From contig JAIUOK010000033.1 in assembly GCA_020161245.1 (NCBI GenBank), positions 1-54,055 of the forward strand: DNA of 54,055 nt, read 5' to 3'. Positions 26,678 through 39,794 of this stretch are shown piece after piece. Position numbers and translations under genes: made by a program. Positions within the stretch are counted from its first letter, which is position 1, and the number at the start of each line of letters is the position of its first letter. The notes beneath the pieces are model-generated. The model was not told where the DNA came from, made no database searches, and was given only the letters and a program-made list of their open reading frames with translations. The DNA comes from Actinomycetota bacterium (GTDB lineage: Bacteria > Actinomycetota > Actinomycetes > S36-B12 > CAIYMF01).

Positions 26678-28042
26678 GTGCGCCTCCTCCCGCCGCTGCC
26701 GCCGGTCCCGGCCGCCCCCGTCGGCGGCGACCGCGATCTGGCGCTCGACGTCGTGCGGGCCTGGTCGCTGCTGGTGGTGGTGCTCGGCCACTTCCTCATG
26801 CTGATCCTGCTGTGGGACGACGACGGCGTGCCCGCGTCGGCGAACACCCTGACCTCGGGCGACCCGTGGCCCTACGTCACCTGGCTGCTGCAGGTGATGC
26901 CCCTGTTCTTCATCGCCGGGGGAGCGGTCAACGAGCGCAGCTACGAGCGGTCCGCGGGCACCTACAACGTCTGGTTGTGGAAGCGCACCCGCCGACTCAT
27001 GCGGCCGACGGTGGTCTACCTGCTGGTGCTCGCCGTGATCTTCAGCGTCGTCACGCTGCTCGTGCGCCGCGAGGTGACCGATCCGCTCGTGCAGGGCGTC
27101 ACCGGCCCGCTGTGGTTCCTCGCCGTCTACATCCCGGTGACGGCGCTGACGCCCGTGACGAGCGCGTGGTGGCGCAGGTCGGGGCTGTGGTCGGTAGCGG
27201 TGCTGGCCGTCGGCGTCGCAGCGATCGACGTCGTCCGGCTGAACTGGGTGGAGACCGCCGGTGCGCTCACGATGGTCGTCGCGTGGGTGCTCGTGCACCA
27301 GCTCGGCTACTGGTACCGCGCCGGGGTGAGCCGGATGGCCGCGTGGGCCTGCGTCGTCGGCGGGCTGACAGCCAACGTGCTGCTGTCGCAGGTGCTGCGC
27401 TGGTACCCGACGTCGCTGGTGGGGATCCCGACCGAGCGCTTCTCGAACATGGCACCCCCGACCATCGTGCTGGTGCTGCACTCGCTGGTGCTCTTCGGCG
27501 GCTTCGTCCTGCTCGCGCCCTGGATGCGGCGCCGGTTCGCGACGCCGCGCGCCTTCGCCGCCACCGCGCGCGCGGCCGTGTTCGCCATGACGATCTACCT
27601 CTGGCACATGCTCGTGCTGGTGGGCTGGCTGTCCCTCCTGCACGCACTCGACCTCGACCTCCCGGTGCGCATCGAGGGCGGCAACATCGTCCCCGAGGGG
27701 CTGAACTACTGGGGCTGGCTGATCCCGTCGACCGTAGGTTTCGGCCTCGTGCTCTACGTCGTCGTACGGCTGCTGTGGCCGATCGAGTTCCTGCGGCTGC
27801 CGTGGCTCGATACCGCTGGGGGGACGCCGAGCGACTCGCCCTGGCGCGCCGGCGTCGGCGCGGCGCTGGTCGGGGCAGGTCTGCTCGCGGTGGCGGGCGC
27901 GGGCTTCTCCGGCTTCCCGCTCGCGACGCACACGGCCTACGGCATCCCGGTATCTGCGGCCGCGGCCCTGGTCGCCGTCGGTGCCGGGCTGGCGCTGCTG
28001 CGCCAGCCCTCGCCCGCCCGCGCGGAGGCCCTCGCCCCGTGA
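26678..28042 (+). CDS. Membrane acyltransferase (acyltransferase 3/OafA-like family)
   Basis: The 454-residue protein has about ten to twelve membrane segments. The family signature is near the N terminus: 'LALDVVRAWSLLVVVLGHFLML', with the conserved R and the catalytic-type His of the R/K-x(n)-H pattern. 'QVMPLFFIAGGAVN' and 'TIYLWHMLVLVGWL' are also typical of acyltransferase 3. Such proteins O-acylate sugars, lipids or cell-wall glycans. No extracellular SGNH domain is attached. The start is GTG 26678, 4 bases after the GNAT gene. Confidence 0.85.
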   Translation: MRLLPPLPPVPAAPVGGDRDLALDVVRAWSLLVVVLGHFLMLILLWDDDGVPASANTLTSGDPWPYVTWLLQVMPLFFIAGGAVNERSYERSAGTYNVWLWKRTRRLMRPTVVYLLVLAVIFSVVTLLVRREVTDPLVQGVTGPLWFLAVYIPVTALTPVTSAWWRRSGLWSVAVLAVGVAAIDVVRLNWVETAGALTMVVAWVLVHQLGYWYRAGVSRMAAWACVVGGLTANVLLSQVLRWYPTSLVGIPTERFSNMAPPTIVLVLHSLVLFGGFVLLAPWMRRRFATPRAFAATARAAVFAMTIYLWHMLVLVGWLSLLHALDLDLPVRIEGGNIVPEGLNYWGWLIPSTVGFGLVLYVVVRLLWPIEFLRLPWLDTAGGTPSDSPWRAGVGAALVGAGLLAVAGAGFSGFPLATHTAYGIPVSAAAALVAVGAGLALLRQPSPARAEALAP

Positions 28043-28054
28043 TGGGATGACGCC

Positions 28055-28873
28055 GTGCTCACGGTCGTCACCGCCAACGTCAACGGGATCCGCGCCGCCG
28101 CCCGCCGCGGGGGCCTCGACTGGCTCGCCGCCTCCGGCGCCGACGTCCTGTGCCTGCAGGAGGTCCGGGCGTCCGACGAGCAGGTCGCGGCCGAGCTCGA
28201 GGCCGCGGGCCTCGGCCACCTGCACGTGGCGCACACCGAGGCCGAGTCGAAGGGCCGTGCGGGCGTCGCCGTCCTGACGCGGTCGCCCCAGACGAAGGTG
28301 CGCACGTCGGTCGGGCCCGAGGAGTTCGCGTCGGCCGGCCGGTACGTCGAGGCGCTGGTCGACACCGAGCTCGGCAAGGTCGTCGTCGCCTCGGTGTACG
28401 TGCACACCGGCGAGGCCACCGACGAAGCGAGGCAGTCGGAGAAGTACCGGTTCCTCGACGCCGTCGAGGCCCGGATGCTCGAGCTAGGGAAGGCCTCACT
28501 CCGCAAGGGCGGCCCGCAGGCCGTCGTGTGCGGCGACCTCAACGTCGCCCACTCCGAGATGGACATCAAGAACTGGAAGGGCAACCGCGGCAAGGCAGGT
28601 TTCCTGGAGGACGAGCGCGCCTACCTGAGCCGCTGGTTCGACGAGCACGGCTGGACCGACCTCGGCCGCGCCCTGGGCGGCGACGGGCCGGGCCCCTACA
28701 CGTGGTGGTCGTGGCGCGGCCGAGGGTTCGACACCGACGGCGGCTGGCGCATCGACTACTGCTTGGCCACCCCCGGGCTCGCCGCGCGCGCCGTCAAGGC
28801 GGAGGTGGGCAAGGCCCCGACCTACGCCGAGCGCTGGAGCGACCACGCCCCCCTGACCGTCACCTTCGCCTGA
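28055..28873 (+). CDS. xth: Exodeoxyribonuclease III / AP endonuclease
   Basis: The 272-residue EEP-fold nuclease repairs abasic sites and removes 3' blocks. Motifs are complete: 'TANVNGIRAA' (metal Asn), 'DVLCLQEVRAS' (metal Glu), 'VYVHTGE', 'VVCGDLNVAHSEMDIKN' (Asp/Asn), 'GWRIDYCLAT' and the catalytic 'ERWSDHAPLT' (Asp-His). GTG 28055 is 12 bases after the preceding stop. Length is normal for ExoA-type enzymes. Confidence 0.95.
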   Translation: MLTVVTANVNGIRAAARRGGLDWLAASGADVLCLQEVRASDEQVAAELEAAGLGHLHVAHTEAESKGRAGVAVLTRSPQTKVRTSVGPEEFASAGRYVEALVDTELGKVVVASVYVHTGEATDEARQSEKYRFLDAVEARMLELGKASLRKGGPQAVVCGDLNVAHSEMDIKNWKGNRGKAGFLEDERAYLSRWFDEHGWTDLGRALGGDGPGPYTWWSWRGRGFDTDGGWRIDYCLATPGLAARAVKAEVGKAPTYAERWSDHAPLTVTFA

Positions 28874-28891
28874 CCAGCCCGCCCCCGATCC

Positions 28892-28933
28892 GGTAGTCGA
28901 ATCGCGGGCGCCCTGCCGCGCGATCCGACTACC
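28892..28933. repeat. Long hairpin, GGTAGTCG family, copy 1
   Basis: GGTAGTCG (28892-28899) pairs with CGACTACC (28926-28933). After one mismatch a further 6 bp pair (ATCGCG with CGCGAT), giving about 14 of 15 bp. It lies 18 bases after the xth stop and before the promoter of the orphan gene. It is clearly related to the hairpin at 29492-29540: GATCCGGTAGTCG versus GATCTGGTGGTCG. Confidence 0.75.
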
Positions 28934-28953
28934 AGACCGGGTCGGGCACGCCG

Positions 28954-28959
28954 TAGGTT
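28954..28959 (+). promoter_or_regulatory. Putative -10 element (TAGGTT) of the orphan gene
   Basis: TAGGTT lies 51 bases before ATG 29011, just after hairpin copy 1 of the GGTAGTCG family. Confidence 0.35.
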
Positions 28960-29010
28960 GCAGGGGACGGCGGGCACGGCCCGGACGATCCAGGACGCGA
29001 GGTGGGGACG

Positions 29011-29487
29011 ATGACGACGCGCGAGCAGTTCACCGACGACGAGTGGCAGCAGGCGAGCGCCCTGCCGGGCCTCGTGGTCATGGCCGCGAGCCTGTCCGAC
29101 GGCAAGATGATGCCGTCGATCCGCGAGCTGCAGGCCGGCACCGAGGTCCTGGCCGCCGGCGCCCAGAAGTATCCCGACAACCTCCTGCTGCAGCAGCTCA
29201 AGGAGGGCATGTCCGCCGCCAAGGAGGAGTCCTCCGAGGAGATTCAGCAGGACAAGGCAGGCAGCGTGGCCGAGGTCGTCGAGAAGCTCGTGGAGGAGAT
29301 CCAGGAGAGCGTCGACGTCATCAAGGCCAAGGTGACCGCCGACGAGTTCTTCCAGGTGCGCGAAGTGCTCGAGGGCGCCGCCAGCGCGGTCGTCGAGCGC
29401 ATCGGCTCGGGCTTCATGGGCAGCGGCGAGAAGGTCAGCGAGTCCGAGAAGGCCTTCGTCGAGCGCCTGCGCACGATCCTGGCCTGA
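29011..29487 (+). CDS. Uncharacterised 158-residue helical protein
   Basis: I do not recognise a family. The protein is acidic, predicted mostly helical and has no membrane segment or signal peptide. It starts 'MTTREQFTDDEWQQASALPG' and runs through 'AASLSDGKMMPSIRELQAG'. A long Glu/Lys-rich stretch follows (about residues 70-115, possible coiled coil), ending 'SESEKAFVERLRTILA'. 'SDGKMMPSIRE' and the final 'S-E-K-A-F-V-E' suggest a compact helical bundle. ATG 29011 is preceded by GAGGTGGGG. It is a monocistronic gene with its own promoter, and related long hairpins stand on both sides. Confidence 0.75.
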   Translation: MTTREQFTDDEWQQASALPGLVVMAASLSDGKMMPSIRELQAGTEVLAAGAQKYPDNLLLQQLKEGMSAAKEESSEEIQQDKAGSVAEVVEKLVEEIQESVDVIKAKVTADEFFQVREVLEGAASAVVERIGSGFMGSGEKVSESEKAFVERLRTILA

Positions 29488-29491
29488 CACG

Positions 29492-29540
29492 GATCTGGTG
29501 GTCGGTCCGCGCGCTCTGCGCGCGAACCGACCACCAGATC
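29492..29540. repeat. Long hairpin, GGTAGTCG family, copy 2
   Basis: GATCTGGTGGTCGGT (29492-29506) pairs perfectly with ACCGACCACCAGATC (29526-29540). After one mismatch 7 further bp pair around a 3-base loop, so 22 of 23 positions pair. It stands 4 bases after the orphan gene stop and 3 bases from the end of the hypB remnant on the other strand, where it would act as a two-way terminator. Confidence 0.85.
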
Positions 29541-29543
29541 GCG

Positions 29544-29725
29544 TCAGGAGCCGAGGACCCAGTCGGTCCAGGCGTCGACGCCCTCGCCGGTCTTGGCGCT
29601 CACCAGCAGCACCTGTGCGAGCGGGTTGACCCGCTGCAGGTTGGTGCGGAACAGGTCCATGTCGACGTCGAGGTGCGGCAGCAGGTCGATCTTGTTGACC
29701 ACCACCACCTCGGCGGCTGCGCGAC
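29544..29725 (-). pseudogene. hypB remnant (C-terminal fragment of a Ni-chaperone GTPase)
   Basis: Read on the minus strand, about 55 codons ending at the TGA (29544-29546) give 'AAEVVVVNKIDLLPHLDVD', then 'MDLFRTNLQRVNP' and 'VLLVSAKTGEGVDAW'. This is the C-terminal third of HypB, the GTPase that loads nickel into hydrogenase (or urease): the NKxD guanine-specificity motif (NKID) and the 'VSAKTGEG' G5 loop are intact. The P-loop, switch regions and any start codon are missing, and sequence upstream of about 29725 no longer matches. No hydrogenase gene is nearby. I infer a truncated, dead gene left by a deletion. Confidence 0.8.
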
Positions 29726-29897
29726 AGGCGGTTTGCCCAGACGAACAGGTTAGGTGAGCCTCCCCGCAGCCCGCTGATCAGCATCGATGCCCGACACCCG
29801 AGCGGTGATTCCGGAGACGCCGGATCGGACGGGGGCGTGGCCCGCGCGGGGCAGCCCGGGAGGCCCGAACGGGTGTCCCCCGGAGTAGGGACGCCGC
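29726..29897. other. Gene-free stretch between the hypB remnant and glpD
   Basis: No coding pattern is seen on either strand. The sequence TTAGGTGAGCCT at 29750-29761 matches the left part of the DtxR/IdeR iron-box pattern (TTAGGTwAGsCT...), but the right half is not conserved. The rest appears to be decayed or spacer DNA next to the hypB deletion point. Confidence 0.4.
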
Positions 29898-31606
29898 TCA
29901 GGCGGGGACGCGGGGGTCGCGGACGCGTTCGCGGATGGCGGCGGCGGCATCGTCGTCGGGGGCGGCCTGGGCCTCGAGCTCGGCGGCGACGCGCTGCTGG
30001 TAGCGGGACACCTCGGCGGCGCGGGTGGTGTCGTCCCAGCCGAGGGCCTCGCCCATGAGGTGGGCGGCGTGGCGGGCGGCGATCAAGCCGCGGTCGCCGG
30101 CCTCGAGGTAGAGGCGGGTGCGGCGGGTGAGGACGTCGTCGATGTGCAGGGCGCCCTCGTGGGTGGCGGCGTGGACGATCTCGACGGCCAGGGTGCCGGC
30201 GCCGCCGGGGACCTCCTCGGCCAGGGCGGGCTCGTCGTCGACGTGCAGGAGCAGCTCGGGCAGCAGCCGGCCGTAGCGGTGGGCGAGGCGCTCGAGGTGC
30301 TCGGCGCTGATGTTCTCGGTTCCCGGGGAGCCGGCGATCTCGCGGAGCAGGTCGTCGGGCTCACAGGCGCCGATGAGGGGGACGTCGGCCGACCGGCTGG
30401 GCGGGAGCTGCTCGCCCTCGCCGACGAGGTCGGGGGCGGTGGCGTCGACGGCGTCCTCGGCCATGACCCGGTAGGTCGTGTACTTGCCGCCGGCGATGGT
30501 GACCAGGCCGGGAAGCGGGCGGCGCACGGTGTGCTCGCGGGAGATCTCGGACTCCGAGAGGCCCTCGGTGTCGACCAGGGGGCGCAGGCCGGCGTAGAGG
30601 CCGATGACGTCGTCCTCGGTGAGGTCGCAGGTCAGGACGGCGTTGGCCTGCTCGAGCAGGTAGGCGAGATCCCTGCCGGTCGCCGAGGGATGGGACAGGT
30701 CGTGGGTCCAGGCGGTGTCGGTGGTGCCGATGACCCAGGAGCGGCCCCACGGCAGCACGAACAGCACCGAGGTCGAGGTCTTGGTGATGAGGGCGAGGGA
30801 GGCGTCGATGCGGTCGCCGGGCACGACGATGTGGACGCCCTTGGACGGGCGCATCCGGATCGGCGACTCGACCCCGGCGAGCTCCTCCACGCGGCCGGCC
30901 CACACCCCCGTGGCGTTGACGACGACCTTCGCCGGCACCTCGTGGGTGGCGCCGTCCATCGCGTCGAGCACCCGGGCGCCCACGACGCGCTCGCCCTCGC
31001 GCACGATCTCGGTCACGCGGGCGGCCGACACCAGCGACGCGCCCTCCGCGGCCGCCGTGCGCGCCAGCTCGAGGGTGTGGCGGGCGTCGTCGACCTGGGC
31101 GTCGTGGTAGCGGATCGCCCCGGCGATCACCTCCGGGCGCAGCGACGGGAACGCCCTCAGCGCCGCGGTGCGGGTGAGGTGCGAGTGCCGCGGCACCGAC
31201 GGCTTGAGCCCGCCCAGGGTGTCGTAGAGCGTCAGGCCCGCGCCGACGTAGGGCCGCTCCCATACCTTGTGCGACAACGGGTACAGGAACGGCAGCGGCG
31301 TCACCAGGTGCGGCGCCAGCCGGTCGAGCAGCAGCGCCCGCTCGCGCAGCGCCTCCCGCACCAGCGACACGTTGAGCTGCTCGAGGTAGCGCAGGCCCCC
31401 GTGCACCAGCTTCGACGACCGCGACGACGTGCCCGCCGCGAAGTCGCGCTGCTCGACCAGCCCCACCGACAGACCGCGCAGCGCCGCATCGAGCGCGATT
31501 CCGCAGCCCGTGACGCCGCCGCCCACCACGAGCACATCGACGCCGGCGCGCAGCCGCTCCCACGACTGCTCCCGGTACTGCGGGTCGAGCCGTCCGCGCT
31601 CGGTGC

Positions 31607-31610
<4 letters not shown>
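29898..31610 (-). CDS. glpD: Aerobic glycerol-3-phosphate dehydrogenase (FAD)
   Basis: The 570-residue FAD enzyme oxidises sn-glycerol 3-phosphate to dihydroxyacetone phosphate and feeds electrons to quinone. It shows the dinucleotide fold 'DVLVVGGGVTGCGIALDAALRG', 'GTSSRSSKLVHGGLRYLEQ', 'VVVNATGVWAGRV', 'IGTTDTAW' and 'GGKYTTYRVMAEDAVD', plus the C-terminal DAO_C domain. ATG 31610 follows AGGAG and overlaps the galK stop (ATGA). It is the last gene of the galactose operon, an unusual place for glpD. No glpF or glpK is in the window. Confidence 0.95.
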
Positions 31611-32733
<1,123 letters not shown>

Positions 32734-32737
<4 letters not shown>

Positions 32738-33816
32738 GCCCCGGCCACCTCCCGCAGCCGTGCGGCGATCGACTCGGGCTCGCGGTCGTTGACGAAGGCC
32801 CCCATGGCCGACTCGGACCCGGCGAGGTACTTCAGCTTGTCGGCCGCGCGCTGGACCGAGAACAGCTCGAGGTGCAGCGCACCCTCGGCCCGGTCGGCGG
32901 TGAGCGGCGCCTGGTGCCAGGCGGCGATGTAGGGGAGCGGGATGCCGAAGAACGCGTCGCCGCGGCGCAGCAGCTCGAGGTAGACGCCGGCGAGGTCGTC
33001 GCGCTGCTCCGCGTCGAGCGCGGCGAGGTCGGGCACCCGCCGACGGGGGTAGAGGTGCACCTCCACGGGCCAGCGCGCGGCGAACGGCACGAACGCGACC
33101 CAGTGCTCGGACTCCAGCACCACGCGCCGTCCGTCGCGCAGCTCGGCGGCGACGACGTCGTCGTAGAGGTTGCGCCCAGTGGCCTCGCGGTGGCGGGCGA
33201 CCGACGCGAGCTGGGCCCGCGTGGTCGGCGTGACGAACGGGTAGGCGTAGATCTGCCCGTGCGGGTGGCGCATGGTGACGCCGATCGCCTCGCCCCGGTT
33301 CTCGAAGACGAAGACCTGCTCGACGCCGGGCAGCGCCGAGAGCTCGGCGGTGCGGTCGGCCCAGGCCTCGACGACGAGGCGGGCGCGGGCGGCATCGAGT
33401 CCTGCGAAGGATCCCTCGTGCTCGGAGGTGAAGCAGACGACCTCGCAGCGGCCCCACGCCGCGTGGTGCTCGAACACGCCGTCGCCCTCGACCAGGGTGG
33501 GCCCGACCGGCCCGGTGAACGACGGGAACCTGTTCTCGAACACCACGACGTCGTAGTCGGTCGACGGGATCTCGGTGGGTCGGCCCTCGCGCGACGGGCA
33601 GAGCGGGCAGTCGTCGGCCGCGGGCAGGAAGGTGCGCTCCATGCGGTGCGACGCGACCGACACCCACTCGTCGAGCAGCGGGTCGTGGCGCAGCTGCGGT
33701 GCGGCGGCACGCGCGTCGAGCGGCCGGGGGTCGTGCGTCGCCCGCTCGGGCGACGAGTCGTCGTCGTAGTGGAACAGCTCGCGGCCGTCGGCCAGGGTGA
33801 CCAGTGTCCGGCGCAT
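32734..33816 (-). CDS. galT: Galactose-1-phosphate uridylyltransferase
   Basis: The 360-residue enzyme swaps UMP between UDP-glucose and galactose 1-phosphate. The active-site 'RHPHGQIYAYPF' contains the uridylylated His. Zn-binding Cys are visible in 'DDCPLCPSREG', with further His in 'SEHEGSF'. 'AHLHLELFS-like' appears as 'ALHLELFSVQR'. It starts at 33816, 3 bases after the DeoR gene, and overlaps galK. No galE is in the window, so UDP-galactose must be epimerised by an enzyme encoded elsewhere. Confidence 0.95.
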
Positions 33817-33819
33817 CCC

Positions 33820-34626
33820 TCATCCTCCCCCTGTCCGGGCCGTGACCGGTGCTGCCGCCAGGACGAGCTCGCCCACCTGCGACTCCAGGATCTCGCGGGC
33901 CTGCGCGGGCAGGCCGTCGTCGGTCACGAGCGCGTCCGCCCGCGACAGGGGCACGATCGTCGAGAGCCCGACCGTCCCCCACTTGCTGTGGTCGGCGACC
34001 ACGACCAGCCGGCGCCCCGCTTCGACCAGTGCGCGGTCGGTGTCGCTCTCCATGAGGTTGGGCGTGGTGTACCCGCCCGCCTCGTCCATGCCGTGGACGC
34101 CGAGGAACACGAGGTCGAGGTGCAGCGTGCGCAGCGCGGCGACGGCGATCGGGCCGACGAGAGCGTCCGACGGCGTGCGGATCCCGCCGGTGAGGACCAC
34201 GGTCTGATCGCTGCGCCCGCCCGAGAGCACGACGTCGGCGATGCGCATCGAGTTGGTGACGACGGTGAGGCCGGGGATGTCGCGCACGAGGTGCGCGAGG
34301 GTCCAGGTGGTGGTGCCGGCCGAGAGACCGACCGCGCTGCCGGGCTGCACCATCGCGGCCGCCGCGTGGGCGATCGCGTCCTTCTCGTCCTGCGCGCGCA
34401 CCTGCTTGGCCTCGAAGCCCGGCTCGTCGACGCTGCGCCCGCTCACCGCCACCGCGCCGCCGTGCACCTTCTCGACGAGGCCCCGGCGCGCCAGCGCGTC
34501 TAGGTCGCGCCGCACGGTCATGTCGCTGACTCCGAGCCGCTCGACCAGCGTGCTCACGCGCACCGCGCCGAGGCGGAGCACCTCGTCGAGGATGAGCGCC
34601 TGGCGCTGCGACGCGAGCGGGTTCAC
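33820..34626 (-). CDS. DeoR/GlpR-family transcriptional repressor
   Basis: The 268-residue regulator has an N-terminal DeoR helix-turn-helix ('ASQRQALILDEVLRLGAVRV', 'LGVSDMTVRRDLDALARRGLVEKVHGGA') and a C-terminal sugar-phosphate-sensing domain ('GLSAGTTTWTLAHLV', 'VVTNSMRIADVV', 'ADHSKWG'). The family normally responds to a phosphorylated sugar or glycerol 3-phosphate and represses its own operon. GTG 34626 lies 5 bases after the beta-galactosidase stop. The likely operator is the pair of direct repeats at 36665-36684. Confidence 0.92.
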   Translation of the reverse strand: MNPLASQRQALILDEVLRLGAVRVSTLVERLGVSDMTVRRDLDALARRGLVEKVHGGAVAVSGRSVDEPGFEAKQVRAQDEKDAIAHAAAAMVQPGSAVGLSAGTTTWTLAHLVRDIPGLTVVTNSMRIADVVLSGGRSDQTVVLTGGIRTPSDALVGPIAVAALRTLHLDLVFLGVHGMDEAGGYTTPNLMESDTDRALVEAGRRLVVVADHSKWGTVGLSTIVPLSRADALVTDDGLPAQAREILESQVGELVLAAAPVTARTGGG

Positions 34627-34631
34627 GGCGG

Positions 34632-39174
<4,543 letters not shown>

Positions 39175-39199
39175 CCCCCCTGGGACGCGCCGAGAGGTC

Positions 39200-39205
39200 T
39201 AGGGT
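39200..39205 (+). promoter_or_regulatory. -10 element (TAGGGT) of a probable leaderless promoter
   Basis: TAGGGT ends 7 bases before GTG 39213 and there is no Shine-Dalgarno sequence between them. Confidence 0.45.
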
Positions 39206-39212
39206 CGCCCGC

Positions 39213-39761
39213 GTGACGGGCGGGCCGGAGCACGCGGAGCGGGGCAGCGGGCTGCGCATCGGCGTGGCCATCCCGGTACCGGATCCGATCGGGCCGGAGC
39301 TCGAGCGCTGGCGCGCCTCGTTCGGCGACCCGCAAGCCGGATCGGTGCCCGCCCACATCACGCTCCTGCCGCCCACCGGGGTGGACGAGGCCGATCTGCC
39401 GGCGATCGAGGAGCACCTGGCGCAGGCCGCGTCCCTCGTCCCGGCCTTCGACATCCAGCTGCGCGGCACCGGCACCTTCCGGCCGGTGTCGCCGGTGGTG
39501 TTCGCCGCGCTGGCCGCGGGCATCGCAGGCTGCGAGACTCTCGAGCGCCGGGTGCGCAGCGGGGTGCTGGACCGCGACGTGGAGTTCCCGTACCACCCGC
39601 ATGTCACTGTGGCCCACGACCTGCCCGACGACGTGCTCGACGAGGCCTACGAGGTCCTGGCCGATCTACGGGCGGGATGGCGCTGCGAGCAGTTCGCCCT
39701 CTACGTCCACGACGCCCTGGACGGCCGCTGGAACGTCCGCGCCGAGTACCGGCTCGCCTGA
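39213..39761 (+). CDS. 2'-5' RNA ligase-family protein (2H phosphoesterase)
   Basis: The 182-residue protein has the two catalytic H-x-T/S motifs of the 2H phosphoesterase superfamily: 'PAHITLLPPTG' and 'PYHPHVTVAHDL', about 85 residues apart. Between them lies the expected 'FRPVSPVVFAAL' strand. Relatives hydrolyse or make 2'-5' or cyclic phosphate bonds in RNA or nucleotides; the cellular substrate is unknown. The gene follows trpS after 38 bases and probably has its own leaderless promoter. Confidence 0.88.
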   Translation: MTGGPEHAERGSGLRIGVAIPVPDPIGPELERWRASFGDPQAGSVPAHITLLPPTGVDEADLPAIEEHLAQAASLVPAFDIQLRGTGTFRPVSPVVFAALAAGIAGCETLERRVRSGVLDRDVEFPYHPHVTVAHDLPDDVLDEAYEVLADLRAGWRCEQFALYVHDALDGRWNVRAEYRLA

Positions 39762-39767
39762 TCAGCG

Positions 39768-39786
39768 CCGGCCCAGCTCGGGCCGG
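39768..39786. terminator. Short two-way terminator hairpin
   Basis: CCGGCCC (39768-39774) pairs with GGGCCGG (39780-39786) around a 5-base loop in the 33-base gap between the convergent 2'-5' ligase-like and carboxypeptidase genes. Confidence 0.5.
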
Positions 39787-39794
39787 GGATCGGT

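Noticed and set aside
29750..29768. DtxR/IdeR iron box near the hypB remnant
   Set aside because: Only the left part of the pattern matches, and no intact gene follows in either direction at a sensible distance. It is kept only as a remark.
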